Source: a bacterium
GTDB taxonomy: Bacteria > Bacillota > Bacilli > Lactobacillales > Streptococcaceae
Direction: 5' to 3'
Assembly (NCBI GenBank): GCA_905221435.1
Contig: CAJNDD010000008.1
Location: 13,960-77,959, forward strand
Length of the DNA stretch: 64,000 bases
Under the pieces are notes generated by a model. It worked only from the letters and a program-made list of their open reading frames with translations. It did no database searches and was not told the DNA's origin. The position numbers and the translations under genes are program-made. Every line of letters begins with the position of its first letter. Position 1 is the first letter of the stretch. Shown here piece after piece: positions 39,630 through 50,349 of the stretch.

Positions 39630-40883
39630 TTAGTCCTCGTCAATAAAATATTCCTCTAATTTTTTTGCAATATAATAAGCCATTAGAGGAGGTACGGCAT
39701 TACCAATTTGGGTAAACGCTGCTGTTCTTGAACCTTCAAAAAAGTAATCATCAGGGAAAGATTGGATTCTAGCAGCTTCTCTAACACTTATGGAACGGCA
39801 TTGCTTAATATCAGGATGTATAAAATAATGCCCATCCTTTGCAATATGTGCAATCATAGTGTGAGAGGATGGTAAATTTGAAGCTAACACCTTAAACCTA
39901 TCTAAAAATGATTTTTGATTTTTGTGCGTCACAAGATTAGCAGGTAATGAATCATACCTCAATCTTACTCTACTTTTATCCCACAAATCAATAGCTCTAG
40001 CATAAATTTCTCTATCTCTGTTATTCGTATATCTTGAAACATGCCATGTCAATGGAGCGTCACTATCTCTTATAAAACTCTTAACTAAATAATCATGCGT
40101 TCTAGACACATACGTATTATCTTCAGTATCAATATCTAATTTAGCTAAATCATTCAAAATACATTTTACACTTGCATTCGGAAAATTTATTTTTTTAAAA
40201 ACAGGGTAAGAAAAATTAAACTCTTCTTTCCATCCGATTAAAATTACTCTTTTACGTTTCTGTAAAACACCAAAATCTTCCGCATTTAAAACCTGGTGTT
40301 CTACTTTATATCCTGATTTCGAAAAAGATTCTATAATATCATCTAAAATTTTACCATTTCCAGCAGTTAAAATTCCTGGAACGTTTTCAAAAATAAACAT
40401 TTTGGGAGAGTAATGAGTAATAAATTTTACATACAGTTTATATAAGTAGTTCCTAGGATCATCTTTCATACCTGTAACACTTACAGATCGTCCCATTACA
40501 GAGTATGCTTGACATGGCGGTCCTCCAATTACTAAATCTACTTTTTTGGTTTCTGTATATCTAACATATTTATCTACCTGCTTAAAAACTTCATATATAC
40601 TATTATCATTAAGTTCTGTATTGATAACACTTTCTAAAATTTCCTTAGGGACCTTTCCCCATAACTCTTCCCTAGATATTTCTCTACGAAGGTATTGATA
40701 ATAGAAATCAATCTTCCTATTTTCTTTTAAATAGTAATATGACAATCTGGTTTTTAATGTATTGCAAGCATGTAAATTCATTTCCACGTGAGCTAATGGT
40801 TTATAATTCCCTGTTCGTTTGAATCCTTCCGACAACCCCCCCGCTCCAGCGAATAAATCTATATACTGTATTTTAGCTTTCAT
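39630..40883 (-). CDS. DNA (cytosine-5) methyltransferase
   Basis: 417-aa C5-methyltransferase. Motif I IDLFAGAGGLSEGF, motif IV GGPPCQAYS with the catalytic cysteine, motif VI FENVPGIL, motif VIII QKRKRVILIG and motif X GNAVPPLMAYYIAKKL are all intact, so it should be active. The target sequence cannot be read. It is the first gene of a three-gene operon with its own promoter. No recognisable restriction endonuclease is encoded beside it; the other two genes may restrict or regulate. Confidence 0.93.
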   Translation of the reverse strand: MKAKIQYIDLFAGAGGLSEGFKRTGNYKPLAHVEMNLHACNTLKTRLSYYYLKENRKIDFYYQYLRREISREELWGKVPKEILESVINTELNDNSIYEVFKQVDKYVRYTETKKVDLVIGGPPCQAYSVMGRSVSVTGMKDDPRNYLYKLYVKFITHYSPKMFIFENVPGILTAGNGKILDDIIESFSKSGYKVEHQVLNAEDFGVLQKRKRVILIGWKEEFNFSYPVFKKINFPNASVKCILNDLAKLDIDTEDNTYVSRTHDYLVKSFIRDSDAPLTWHVSRYTNNRDREIYARAIDLWDKSRVRLRYDSLPANLVTHKNQKSFLDRFKVLASNLPSSHTMIAHIAKDGHYFIHPDIKQCRSISVREAARIQSFPDDYFFEGSRTAAFTQIGNAVPPLMAYYIAKKLEEYFIDED

Positions 40884-40917
40884 TTAAATTCGTACTCTTT
40901 TTATCTTTTTACTTTTT

Positions 40918-40926
40918 ATTATACCA
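40918..40926 (-). promoter_or_regulatory. Promoter of the methyltransferase island
   Basis: Minus strand extended -10 TGGTATAAT ending at 40918, about 35 bp before the methyltransferase start. No clear -35. It makes the island independent of pur transcription. Confidence 0.55.
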
Positions 40927-41020
40927 TTTTTATGAAAACGTTAATTCATTTATAGTCAAAACTTAATAAAATAATGATTTTTTAATTATTAATAAATCTC
41001 CAATTGTTGACTTCATTATT

Positions 41021-41052
41021 AAAGGCACCCATCCATCAATGTGCGCCTTATC
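41021..41052 (-). terminator. purH terminator
   Basis: AAGGCGCACA / TGGGTGCCTT hairpin on the minus strand just after the purH stop, followed by a T-containing tract. It differs from the terminator left beside the purH remnant. Confidence 0.65.
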
Positions 41053-41055
41053 TTC

Positions 41056-42603
41056 TTAATGTCTAAAATGTCTCACTCCTGTGAAGACCATAGTCAAGCC
41101 GTATTTATCCGCTGCTTCGATGGATTCTTGATCACGGACTGAGCCTCCTGGCTGGATGATGGCCTTGATACCTGCTTTGGCGATTTCTTCCACGTTATCG
41201 GCAAATGGGAAGAAGGCATCTGAAGCAAGAACTGCGCCGTCAAGACGGTCTTTGGCTTGGTCAATGGCAATACGGACTGAAGCCACACGGTTGGTTTGAC
41301 CTGGGCCAACACCAAGTGTCATGTGGTCGTTGGTGATGATGATACCGTTTGATTTGACGTACTTGATAGCCTTCCAAGCAAACTCAAGGGCAGTAGCCTC
41401 TGTCTCTGTTGGCTGGCGTTTGGTCACCACTTGCCAGTCAGCCGGGCTTTCCTTGACCACATCTTGGTTTTGCACCAGAAGTCCACCTACTACACCTGTG
41501 TACTCAGCCTCTACTTCACTAGCTTCTTGAGCATCAAATGGCAAGGAAAGGATACGCAAGTTTTTCTTTTTGTTGGTCAAAATGGCCAGCGCTTCATCCG
41601 TATAGCTTGGTGCAATGATGATTTCAAGGAAAACGCCGTGCATCTTCTCAGCTGTCGCAGCATCCACCTCACGGTTAAGAACGACAATCCCACCGAAGAT
41701 AGACACTGGGTCAGACTCATAAGCGTAGTCCCAAGCAGTTTCGATGTCATCTGCCTGACCAAATCCACATGGGTTCATGTGTTTGAGAGCCACGACGGTT
41801 GGACGTTCTTTGAAGTCACGGATGATACGGATAGCAGCATCCGCGTCACGGATGTTATTGAATGACAATTCCTTACCGTTAAGCTGTTTGGCTGATGCAA
41901 TCGAATAGTCCGTTGGCAAAGCTTTTTGGTAGAAATCGGCATCTTGTTGAGGATTTTCCCCATAGCGCATAGCTTGTTTGAGGTCATAGGTCAAGGTCAA
42001 CTTTTCAGGTTTGCTTTCGCCCACTTGAGCTGTAAAATACTCTGCAATCAAGGCATCATAAGCTGCAGTGTGACGGAAAACCTTGGCTGCTAAACGTTGA
42101 CGCGTTTCATAAGTCGTTTTGCCGTTGGCTGACAATTCATCAAGAACCACCGCATAATCCGCAGGATCCACCACAACTGTTACACTAGCGTGGTTTTTAG
42201 CTGCTGAACGAAGCATTGATGGACCACCGATATCAATGTTTTCGACTGCATCAGCGTAAGTCACGTCTGGTTTGAGGATGGTTTCCTTGAATGGGTAAAG
42301 GTTTACCACAACAAGGTCGATAAGCTCAATCTGATTGTCCTTAGCCGCTTCCAAGTGACTATCCAAGTCACGACGAGCGAGGAGCCCACCGTGAATATTT
42401 GGGTGAAGGGTCTTGACACGACCGTCCATCATTTCTGGGAAGCCAGTCACATCATCGATGGCAATAGTCTCTACCCCAACATTATCAAGGGCAACCTTGG
42501 TACCACCTGTCGAGATGATATCCCATCCAAGTTTTTTAAGTTCTTGGGCAAATTCAACAATGCCCGCTTTGTCTGAGACGCTGATTAAGGCGCGTTTAGT
42601 CAT
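41056..42603 (-). CDS. purH: Bifunctional AICAR formyltransferase/IMP cyclohydrolase
   Basis: 515 aa, the last two steps to IMP. The N-terminal IMP cyclohydrolase (MGS-like) domain covers about residues 1-190 with STGGT and [14 protein letters not shown]; the formyltransferase domain follows with [15 protein letters not shown] precedes the ATG. The 3' end has a diverged second copy at 35989, on the far side of the island, so the gene kept a full reading frame when the island arrived. Confidence 0.97.
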   Translation of the reverse strand: MTKRALISVSDKAGIVEFAQELKKLGWDIISTGGTKVALDNVGVETIAIDDVTGFPEMMDGRVKTLHPNIHGGLLARRDLDSHLEAAKDNQIELIDLVVVNLYPFKETILKPDVTYADAVENIDIGGPSMLRSAAKNHASVTVVVDPADYAVVLDELSANGKTTYETRQRLAAKVFRHTAAYDALIAEYFTAQVGESKPEKLTLTYDLKQAMRYGENPQQDADFYQKALPTDYSIASAKQLNGKELSFNNIRDADAAIRIIRDFKERPTVVALKHMNPCGFGQADDIETAWDYAYESDPVSIFGGIVVLNREVDAATAEKMHGVFLEIIIAPSYTDEALAILTNKKKNLRILSLPFDAQEASEVEAEYTGVVGGLLVQNQDVVKESPADWQVVTKRQPTETEATALEFAWKAIKYVKSNGIIITNDHMTLGVGPGQTNRVASVRIAIDQAKDRLDGAVLASDAFFPFADNVEEIAKAGIKAIIQPGGSVRDQESIEAADKYGLTMVFTGVRHFRH

Positions 42604-42620
42604 ATCTTTTCTCCTATTTA

Positions 42621-43415
42621 CTAATTTAAATCATTATTAACTTTACTTCTCTTCGATTCATATTTTGATAGCACGATTTGCTTAACTTTCCCGACATAGT
42701 TTTTTAATTTATTCGTTGATTGTTTGAACTCTCCACCATCTAAAGAAAATTGAGCCATATAACAATTATCAAAAATATCTGTATAATATATATTAAATCT
42801 GTTGTTTTCGAATTCACTATCTGAGAATGTAACAGTTAAATATCCACATTGATCTCTACGAACGATTACCTTAGTGTGAATAGGAATTAATTCTTGTGTT
42901 TCTTCATTATTAATTTTATAGCTGTTTATAATAGCATGATTTAGACCGATATTCTTTAATTCTAAGTACAATACCTTATTAATCGAATTTTGTTCTATGT
43001 AATTATTTTGATCTGTAACAACTACACTATCTGTTATCCCTATCTTATCAATTAAATCTCTATTTTCTTGATTACTACTGTTAAAAACATCTATCATTTC
43101 ATTAAATGTTAGGGAACGAACTATTAGTATTGGTTTATTATTCAGCCTTCTTTCTTCAGACATCAAATTTTGATTGTTCTTTTCTGACTCTTCTCTCTTT
43201 AATCTATCATTTGCTAGTGTATTTTCAAAGACCTTAATCGTCACATATACCCCTATAATAGCTCCAAAATATCCCAACCAATCATAACGATCTGATATAT
43301 TATTCAAGAGAGGAATTCTTGTTGATATGTTCGTCAAGTCGACTATCAATAATATTGTTGTAACAACAAAGACAATCTGAAATACATGATTACTTATATA
43401 TTCTCTTATTCTCAC
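42621..43415 (-). CDS. Membrane protein of unknown function coupled to purN
   Basis: 264 aa from a GTG start that overlaps the purN stop (GTGA). Two N-terminal helices (about residues 10-27 and 45-62), then a charged coiled-coil-like stretch ([20 protein letters not shown]) and a soluble domain of about 160 residues with no known motif. It is A/T-rich, unlike its neighbours. In S. pneumoniae this slot between purN and purH is held by a vanZ-like gene, so it is a variable site. The role is unknown; a purine function is not implied. Confidence 0.7.
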   Translation of the reverse strand: MRIREYISNHVFQIVFVVTTILLIVDLTNISTRIPLLNNISDRYDWLGYFGAIIGVYVTIKVFENTLANDRLKREESEKNNQNLMSEERRLNNKPILIVRSLTFNEMIDVFNSSNQENRDLIDKIGITDSVVVTDQNNYIEQNSINKVLYLELKNIGLNHAIINSYKINNEETQELIPIHTKVIVRRDQCGYLTVTFSDSEFENNRFNIYYTDIFDNCYMAQFSLDGGEFKQSTNKLKNYVGKVKQIVLSKYESKRSKVNNDLN

Positions 43416-43975
43416 TTTGAATCAACCTTCCTCCCTACTCCCAAGCTATCCAGCACCTCTGGATACAACTTGTACTCCGCCTCATGAATCCGAGCTTCAA
43501 AGCTTTCGATGGTATCATCAGCTAATCGTGGCACACGCACTTGTTTGATGACCTTTCCTGTATCCACACCCGAATCCACCCAGTGAATGGTCACGCCGCT
43601 CTCACTAACACCAGCATTCCAAGCATCCTCAATCCCATGAGCTCCTGGAAATTCGGGCAGGTAGGCTGGATGGATATTGATAATACGCCCCTCGTAGGCT
43701 CCAAGTAAGGTTGGTCCAACGATTTTCATGTAGCCAGCGAGGCAAACCAAGTCAATCTGGTGTTCTTCCAAGAGTTCGACAAGAGCTGCTTCGTAGTCCG
43801 CCTTGTTCTCAAACTCCTTGAGTTCAAAAGCATAGGACAGGACGCCGAGCTTGTCTGCACGTTCCAGCACATAGGCGTCACGATGGTCTGAAAAGACAAA
43901 CTCCACCGGAAATTCTTCGGCAATCATCTGAAAATTTGAGCCGTTACCAGAGGCAAAAACCGCTATTTTTTTCAT
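43412..43975 (-). CDS. purN: Phosphoribosylglycinamide formyltransferase
   Basis: 187-aa folate-dependent GAR transformylase. [12 protein letters not shown] at the N-terminus and [13 protein letters not shown] with the HP pair and [13 protein letters not shown] identify it. It overlaps purM by four bases (ATGA), indicating coupling. Confidence 0.97.
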   Translation of the reverse strand: MKKIAVFASGNGSNFQMIAEEFPVEFVFSDHRDAYVLERADKLGVLSYAFELKEFENKADYEAALVELLEEHQIDLVCLAGYMKIVGPTLLGAYEGRIINIHPAYLPEFPGAHGIEDAWNAGVSESGVTIHWVDSGVDTGKVIKQVRVPRLADDTIESFEARIHEAEYKLYPEVLDSLGVGRKVDSK

Positions 43976-44994
43976 TTGATGATGACACTTTCGTTTTCTT
44001 TCTTGACGATGCGACCAATTTCATAGACTGGTTCATCCAACAATTCCTTGACGCGACCTACATTTTCAGGGCTAACTGCCAGCATGAGTCCCACACCCAT
44101 ATTGAAGATTTCAAACATTTCTTCATGCTTGATTTCACCGTATTTTTCAAGGGCTTTGAAAATCGGAAGCACTGGAACCTTGTCTTCTTCAATTTCCGCA
44201 GCTAGGTCAGCCGCAAACATACGAGGAACATTCTCGATAAAGCCACCACCTGTGATGTGGGCAATGCCGTTGACCAACTCTTCCTTGATGAGTGGCAAGA
44301 CAGCCTTGACATAGATACGAGTTGGCTCAAGAAGAACATCCTTGAGTTTCTTGCCTTCCAATTCTGGCAAAACTTCCTCACCTGTGTAGTCGGCAAAGAC
44401 ACGACGAACGAGAGAGTAACCATTGGAGTGAATACCACTTGAGGCAAGTCCGAAAAGAACATCTCCTTCTGCCACCTTTGAACCGTCGATGATTTGAGAT
44501 TTTTCAGCCACACCGACCGCAAAACCAGCCAAGTCATAGTCATCTTCGCCATACATACCCGGCATTTCAGCCGTTTCCCCACCGATGAGGGCAGCACCTG
44601 CCTGCACACAGCCTTCTGCCACACCAGCAACCACTTGTTCTAGTTTAGCTGGTTCATTCTTCCCTGTCGCTACGTAGTCAAGGAAGTAAAGAGGCTCCGC
44701 ACCTGCAGCGATGATGTCGTTGACACACATTGCCACACAGTCCTGACCAATAGTATCGTGCTTGTCGTACTTAATAGCCAGCATGAGCTTGGTCCCGACA
44801 CCATCAGTTCCTGAAATCAAGACAGGCTCTTTGACACCAGTTTTTGAAAGGTCAAACATGCCACCGAAACCACCAAGAGCTCCCATGACACCTGCACGCT
44901 CCGTACGAGCTACGTGCTTTTTGATCCGTTCAACAACTTCATAACCCGCTTCAACATCCACACCGGATTGCGCATAAGCATTTTTATTTGTCAT
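43972..44994 (-). CDS. purM: Phosphoribosylformylglycinamidine cyclo-ligase (AIR synthetase)
   Basis: 340-aa AIR synthetase. [12 protein letters not shown], the [11 protein letters not shown] motif and [14 protein letters not shown] are present. The ATG at 44994 follows GGAAGAG; a start seven codons upstream is less likely. Product of PurL is its substrate. Overlaps purN by four bases. Confidence 0.96.
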   Translation of the reverse strand: MTNKNAYAQSGVDVEAGYEVVERIKKHVARTERAGVMGALGGFGGMFDLSKTGVKEPVLISGTDGVGTKLMLAIKYDKHDTIGQDCVAMCVNDIIAAGAEPLYFLDYVATGKNEPAKLEQVVAGVAEGCVQAGAALIGGETAEMPGMYGEDDYDLAGFAVGVAEKSQIIDGSKVAEGDVLFGLASSGIHSNGYSLVRRVFADYTGEEVLPELEGKKLKDVLLEPTRIYVKAVLPLIKEELVNGIAHITGGGFIENVPRMFAADLAAEIEEDKVPVLPIFKALEKYGEIKHEEMFEIFNMGVGLMLAVSPENVGRVKELLDEPVYEIGRIVKKENESVIIK

Positions 44995-45032
44995 CTTCTC
45001 TTCCTTTCCTTTCATGGAGAGTCTTTATCCGT

Positions 45033-46475
45033 CTATTTGTAAAAACTGATCTTATCCCCCAAGCTTCTACGATATTCTTCCTCATAGTCGTAGAGAGGAG
45101 TTGGGTAGTCGCCATCAAAATAAGCGACACAGAGACCACCGTTTGGCGCATCTGTTTCAATCCCGATAGAATCAATCAAGCCATCAATCGAAAGATAGGT
45201 CAGGCTATCCGCTCCAATGATTTGGCGAGTTTCTTCAACTGTATGATTGGCCGCAATCAGCTCCTGACGCGTCTGGATATCAATCCCGTAGAAACATGGA
45301 TAAGCTAGCGCTGGACTACCAATGGCAACATGAACCTCAGACGCACCTGCTTCTTTCAAAAGCTGAACGATGCGGCGAGAGGTTGTCCCACGAACAATGG
45401 AATCATCAATCATAACTACACGTTTGCCTTTGACAACACCCGAAACGGCAGACAGTTTCATCCGCACCCCTTGCTCCCGCAATTCTTGAGTCGGTTGGAT
45501 AAAGGTACGTTGCGTGTATTGATTTTTAATGAGCCCCATTTCATTTGGCAGACCGGATTCTTCCACAAAGCCCATGGCTGCACTGAGTGAAGAATTGGGC
45601 ACACCGACCACGATATCAGCTTCGTGCTTAAACTCACGCGCCAATTGGGCCCCCATACGTTTGCGAGCTGTATGGACATTGACACCGTGGATATTAGAAT
45701 CAGGACGAGCAAAGTAGATATACTCCATAGAACAAATCGCCAGCTGGGTATCATTCGTATAGCTATCGTACTGAATCCCATTGTCATCCACGATTACAAT
45801 CTCTCCTGGTTTTACATCGCGAATCCACTCGGCACCAATGACTTCAAAAGCACAAGTTTCAGAAGAAACAACAACTGCTCCGTTTGCCATTTTCCCAATA
45901 GAAAGTGGACGAAAACCATTAGGATCAAGAGCCGCAATCAACTTGCCCTCAAACAGCAGGATATAAGCAAATCCACCTTTTACAAGGCTGAGCGCCTCTT
46001 TGATTTTGCCCATCAAGTTCGGATTGTGACTGCGACGAATGAGGTGTGCCAAGATTTCCGAGTCCGAAGTTGAACTGAAAATAGCTCCTCTTTGTTCCAA
46101 TTCTTTCTTGAGCGATTCGGCATTGGTCAAGTTTCCGTTATGAGCAAGTCCAAACTGCATATCATGAAAACGAAAGAGGAAGGGCTGGATGTTATCAACA
46201 GAAGCTTCACCAGCAGTCGCATAACGAACATGCCCAATCGCGCTCGTTCCAGTCAGTTTATCCAAATTAGCTGGGTTTCTGAACACTTCTGATAAAAGCC
46301 CCATATCACGATGACGCTTCAATTGCCCCTGATCATTGGAAAGGATTCCTGCCCCCTCCTGACCACGGTGCTGAAGACTGTGTAGACCAAAATAGGTTAA
46401 TTTAGCAGCATCTGGATGTCCCCAGATACCGAAAACACCACATTCTTCATTAAGAGATTTTACTTCGTATGTCAT
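45033..46475 (-). CDS. purF: Amidophosphoribosyltransferase
   Basis: 480-aa committed enzyme of purine synthesis; transfers glutamine amide to PRPP. The N-terminal nucleophile is Cys12 (NEECGVFGIW), so a short propeptide of 11 residues is removed. The PRPP loop VVMIDDSIVRGTTS and GMGFVEES-type segments are present. Activity is normally inhibited by AMP and GMP. Confidence 0.97.
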   Translation of the reverse strand: MTYEVKSLNEECGVFGIWGHPDAAKLTYFGLHSLQHRGQEGAGILSNDQGQLKRHRDMGLLSEVFRNPANLDKLTGTSAIGHVRYATAGEASVDNIQPFLFRFHDMQFGLAHNGNLTNAESLKKELEQRGAIFSSTSDSEILAHLIRRSHNPNLMGKIKEALSLVKGGFAYILLFEGKLIAALDPNGFRPLSIGKMANGAVVVSSETCAFEVIGAEWIRDVKPGEIVIVDDNGIQYDSYTNDTQLAICSMEYIYFARPDSNIHGVNVHTARKRMGAQLAREFKHEADIVVGVPNSSLSAAMGFVEESGLPNEMGLIKNQYTQRTFIQPTQELREQGVRMKLSAVSGVVKGKRVVMIDDSIVRGTTSRRIVQLLKEAGASEVHVAIGSPALAYPCFYGIDIQTRQELIAANHTVEETRQIIGADSLTYLSIDGLIDSIGIETDAPNGGLCVAYFDGDYPTPLYDYEEEYRRSLGDKISFYK

Positions 46476-46568
46476 TTTTTATACCTAATTTTTATTTGTG
46501 TAGCATCAAGAGCTAAATCTACATGACTTTTACATTACTGATATTGTCTATCGAAAAAACCGCAAATC

Positions 46569-49500
46569 TTATTTCCCAGTAAAGTATTTAACAGCTGACG
46601 CAAACAGGTGCTGGTCTTTATTTCCTGGGATATTTTGGAAGAGACCGTCTTCATAACGTTCTGAGTGGCCCATCTTACCGATGATTTGTCCGTTCTTACT
46701 GGTAATTCCTTCGATGGCATTGACAGAACCATTCGGATTGTACTTAGAATCCATGCTTGGTTTGCCGTCAAAGTCAACGTATTGGCTGAAAATTTGGCCA
46801 TTGTCACGGAGCTCCGCAAACTCCTCAGCCGTCACAACAAACTTCCCTTCACCGTGTGAAACCGGAATAGCGTGGATATCTCCCACTTGCACTCCAGCCA
46901 ACCATGGCGAGTTAGTATTGGCAATCCGAGTTTCCACCATCTTCGCTACGTGCTGATTGGCATCATTGTAGAAAAGGGTTGGGCTAGTACTAGTAGCATC
47001 CTCGAAGTTTCCATATGGAAGAAGACCTGATTTGACCAAGGCCTGGAATCCATTACAGATACCGATAATCAAGCCACCACGAGCGATAAAGCTATCAATA
47101 GCCGCACGCACTTTTTCATTAAGAAGGATATTGACGATAAACTTAGCTGAGCCATCTGGCTCATCTGCAGCTGAGAATCCTCCTGCAAAGAAGAGGATAT
47201 TAGCCTTGTCGATATTGTCAACCATGGTTTCAACTGACTTGACAATGGCTTCTTCATTCAAGGTCACGAATGGCACCAAGTTGACTTCTGCACCTTCTTT
47301 TTCAAAAGCTTTTGCTGAATCATATTCTGAGTTTGTTCCTGGGAAGACTGGGATGTAAACCACAGGTTTTTCAATGGTTTCCTTGACTTTGATGATTGCG
47401 TCAGAAGCGACAGCTGGAACTTCGTCCAGTTCTTTAGATTGGGCAAATTCTGTTGGGTAAACTTCTTCCAGTTTCCCTTGGAAGGCACTGTCAAGTTTGT
47501 GTCCATCTAGCTTCACACCGTTGACAACGAGTGTAAAGTCTGCTTTCGTTTGTCCAATCTTCTCTACTCCAGCGATTTCTTCAGGAGATGTGAAGACAAA
47601 TCCGCCTAATTGAGCTGTCAAGGCTGTTTCAAGTTCAGGCAAGGTCACCTCTGTACCGATATGATTCCCAAAGGTAGCAAGAGCCAAGCTTTCAAGGACA
47701 CCACCATATTTAACAGCTGATGCAGATGTTACTTTGTGATCAGCTTGGATGGCTTCAAACTGAGCAAAATTTTTCTTAATCAAGTCAAAATCAATCTCTG
47801 CAGAGAGGGCTTGACCTGGGATGTAGTAGATGTTTTCACCAGCAGTCTTGAACTCAGGAGAGAGGACCTTACGGCTATCTGCTGTTGTCACCCCAAAGGC
47901 AACCAAGGTTGGTGGTACAGTCAATTCTTCAAAAGTACCAGACATGGAGTCCTTACCACCGATAGATGGCAAGCCAAGTTGGATTTGTGCTTCGATAGAG
48001 CCTAGAAGAGCGGCTACTGGCTGACCAAAACGCTCTGCTTGTTTATCCATGCGCTCAAAATATTCTTGATAAGAGAACCGAGCCTTAGACCAGTTGGCGC
48101 CAGCAGCCACCAAACGAGCAGTTGCTTCGATAACTGCATAAGCCGCACCATGGTATGGAGACCATTCTGCCACATAAGGGTTAAATCCTTGCGCCATGAC
48201 TGATGCAGTATGAGTCACACCATGTTGAACTGGCAATTTCTGCACAGAAGCCTCAGTTGGTGTGAGTTGGTAGCGACCGCCAAGTGGGTGATTGACCGTT
48301 GAACGACCGACCGAGCAGTCAAAGATAGTTTGCAGACCTTTTTGACTCGCATGGTTGAGGTCAGACAAGACCGCAAGGGTATCTGATTCAAACGTGTCAA
48401 CGCTTATTGTGCGTTCTTCTGGAAGTTTGACATCCTTGTCCACAACCTTGGCATCGACAACAACACGCACACCGTTTGTATCAAGGAAACGACGTTCCAA
48501 GTCAACAATCGTTTCACCATTCCAGTGCATGACAAGATTTGGTTTTTCAGTCACTGTTGCAACGACAACAGCGTCAATATTTTCTTGGTTACATGCGGCA
48601 ACGAAGGCATCTACGTCCTCAGGACGAACCACGACCGCCATCCGTTCTTGCGATTCAGAGATGGCAATTTCTGTCCCGTTCAAGCCTTGGTATTTAAGAG
48701 GAACCTTGTTAAGGTCAATTTCAAGACCGTCTGCCAATTCCCCGATGGCTACACAGACACCACCAGCACCAAAGTCGTTGGATTTCTTGATGAGACGAGT
48801 GACATCCCCATTACGGAAAAGGCGCTGAATCTTGCGTTCTTCGATGGCATTCCCTTTTTGAACCTCCGCTCCAGCAGTCTCTACAGACTCAACTGTTTGA
48901 ACCTTGGAAGACCCTGTCGCACCACCGACACCATCACGGCCAGTCTTACCACCTAGCAAGATAATCACATCGCCCGCTTCCGGTTTTTCACGAACAACAT
49001 TGCCCTTAGGAGCCGCACCAACAACAGCACCTAACTCCATGCGTTTAGCTACAAAGCCTGGGTGGAAGTATTCACGAACGTAAGTCGTCGCCAGACCAAT
49101 TTGGTTACCATACGAAGAATAACCATGAGCCGCTGTTTTAGAAATGACTTGTTGTGGCAATTTCCCAGCACGCGTTTCTGAAATCGGAGCTGTAATGTCA
49201 CCCGCACCAGAGATACGCATGGCTTGGTAAACATAAGAACGGCCTGACAATGGGTCACGAATGGCTCCACCGATACAAGTAGCCGCTCCGCCAAATGGCT
49301 CAATTTCCGTTGGGTGATTGTGGGTTTCGTTTTTGAACATAAGGAGCCAAGGTTCCTTGACACCATCAACGTCCACTTCGATTTCAACCGAGCAAGCATT
49401 GATCTCGTCAGACACTTCCATGTCGTCCAAACGCCCATTAGCACGCTCATAACGACCAAAAATAGTCGCCATATCCATCAAGGTTTGTGGTTTCTCCGAA

Positions 49501-50294
49501 CGCCCCAACTCATCACGCATGGCAATATACTTGTCATAGGTCGCTTGCAATTGCTTTTGGAATTTAGAAGCTGAGAAATCAATCTGTTTCAACTCTGTCT
49601 CAAAAGTCGTGTGACGGCAGTGGTCAGACCAGTAAGTGTCCAAAACCTTGAGCTCTGTCTCAGTTGGTACGCGCCCAATTGACTTGAAGTAGTCTTGGAT
49701 AAAGAGCAAATCATCCACTTCCATGGCCATTCCTTGCTCAGCCTTGTAGCGGGCAAAGTCTTCTGCCGTATAGCTTTCAAAGAAAGTCAATTTTGGAATG
49801 GTCTTGTCTGACTCTGAAAATTCCTGCTTGGCAATCCCTGTCGTGATGTCCTTGAAACGAGAATCAACTGGGTTGAGCAGGTAGTTCTTGACCGATTCCA
49901 ACTCAGTCGCATCAATATCCTTATTGACCAAGTAAAGCTGGGATGTGTTGACTGTTACATCACTTGAACTTCCCAGCAAAAGCAAGGCTTCCTGTGACGA
50001 AGCTGCACGCTGGTCAAACTGTCCTGGCAGACTTTCAATGGCAAAGAATGCATAATTGGCAAGATCCGCCTGCACAGCCGCTTCATCCAAGACATGGTCT
50101 GTTACCTGCTCAGAGAAGATGTGTTTCTCTGCAGGCGCAAATAAGCCCTCTGCCAAATCAAAGACATCATAGACCTGCACAATGCGAATACTTTTCAAAG
50201 TTGACAGTCCCAAGTTGTGCTGGAGCTCCCTTACCAAACTCTCTGACTTGACCTGAAAATCAGCCTTTTTCTCAACAAAAATACGTTTATCCAT
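46569..50294 (-). CDS. purL: Phosphoribosylformylglycinamidine synthase, large single-chain type
   Basis: 1241-aa FGAM synthase with synthetase and glutaminase in one chain. Synthetase motifs include DHCRHTTF, ETHNHPTEIEPFGGAATCIGG and GGKDSMSGTF; the C-terminal glutaminase has GICNGFQAL with the cysteine nucleophile and the PVSHGEGKF histidine region. This single-chain form is typical of streptococci rather than the PurLQS set. The ATG at 50294 is used; the preceding codon is TTG and an AAGGAA site lies upstream. Confidence 0.97.
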   Translation of the reverse strand: MDKRIFVEKKADFQVKSESLVRELQHNLGLSTLKSIRIVQVYDVFDLAEGLFAPAEKHIFSEQVTDHVLDEAAVQADLANYAFFAIESLPGQFDQRAASSQEALLLLGSSSDVTVNTSQLYLVNKDIDATELESVKNYLLNPVDSRFKDITTGIAKQEFSESDKTIPKLTFFESYTAEDFARYKAEQGMAMEVDDLLFIQDYFKSIGRVPTETELKVLDTYWSDHCRHTTFETELKQIDFSASKFQKQLQATYDKYIAMRDELGRSEKPQTLMDMATIFGRYERANGRLDDMEVSDEINACSVEIEVDVDGVKEPWLLMFKNETHNHPTEIEPFGGAATCIGGAIRDPLSGRSYVYQAMRISGAGDITAPISETRAGKLPQQVISKTAAHGYSSYGNQIGLATTYVREYFHPGFVAKRMELGAVVGAAPKGNVVREKPEAGDVIILLGGKTGRDGVGGATGSSKVQTVESVETAGAEVQKGNAIEERKIQRLFRNGDVTRLIKKSNDFGAGGVCVAIGELADGLEIDLNKVPLKYQGLNGTEIAISESQERMAVVVRPEDVDAFVAACNQENIDAVVVATVTEKPNLVMHWNGETIVDLERRFLDTNGVRVVVDAKVVDKDVKLPEERTISVDTFESDTLAVLSDLNHASQKGLQTIFDCSVGRSTVNHPLGGRYQLTPTEASVQKLPVQHGVTHTASVMAQGFNPYVAEWSPYHGAAYAVIEATARLVAAGANWSKARFSYQEYFERMDKQAERFGQPVAALLGSIEAQIQLGLPSIGGKDSMSGTFEELTVPPTLVAFGVTTADSRKVLSPEFKTAGENIYYIPGQALSAEIDFDLIKKNFAQFEAIQADHKVTSASAVKYGGVLESLALATFGNHIGTEVTLPELETALTAQLGGFVFTSPEEIAGVEKIGQTKADFTLVVNGVKLDGHKLDSAFQGKLEEVYPTEFAQSKELDEVPAVASDAIIKVKETIEKPVVYIPVFPGTNSEYDSAKAFEKEGAEVNLVPFVTLNEEAIVKSVETMVDNIDKANILFFAGGFSAADEPDGSAKFIVNILLNEKVRAAIDSFIARGGLIIGICNGFQALVKSGLLPYGNFEDATSTSPTLFYNDANQHVAKMVETRIANTNSPWLAGVQVGDIHAIPVSHGEGKFVVTAEEFAELRDNGQIFSQYVDFDGKPSMDSKYNPNGSVNAIEGITSKNGQIIGKMGHSERYEDGLFQNIPGNKDQHLFASAVKYFTGK

Positions 50295-50349
50295 CAATTC
50301 TTATTCCTTTACTTCAGCTCTTACAATGTTCCCAACGACTTCTAGGTTG

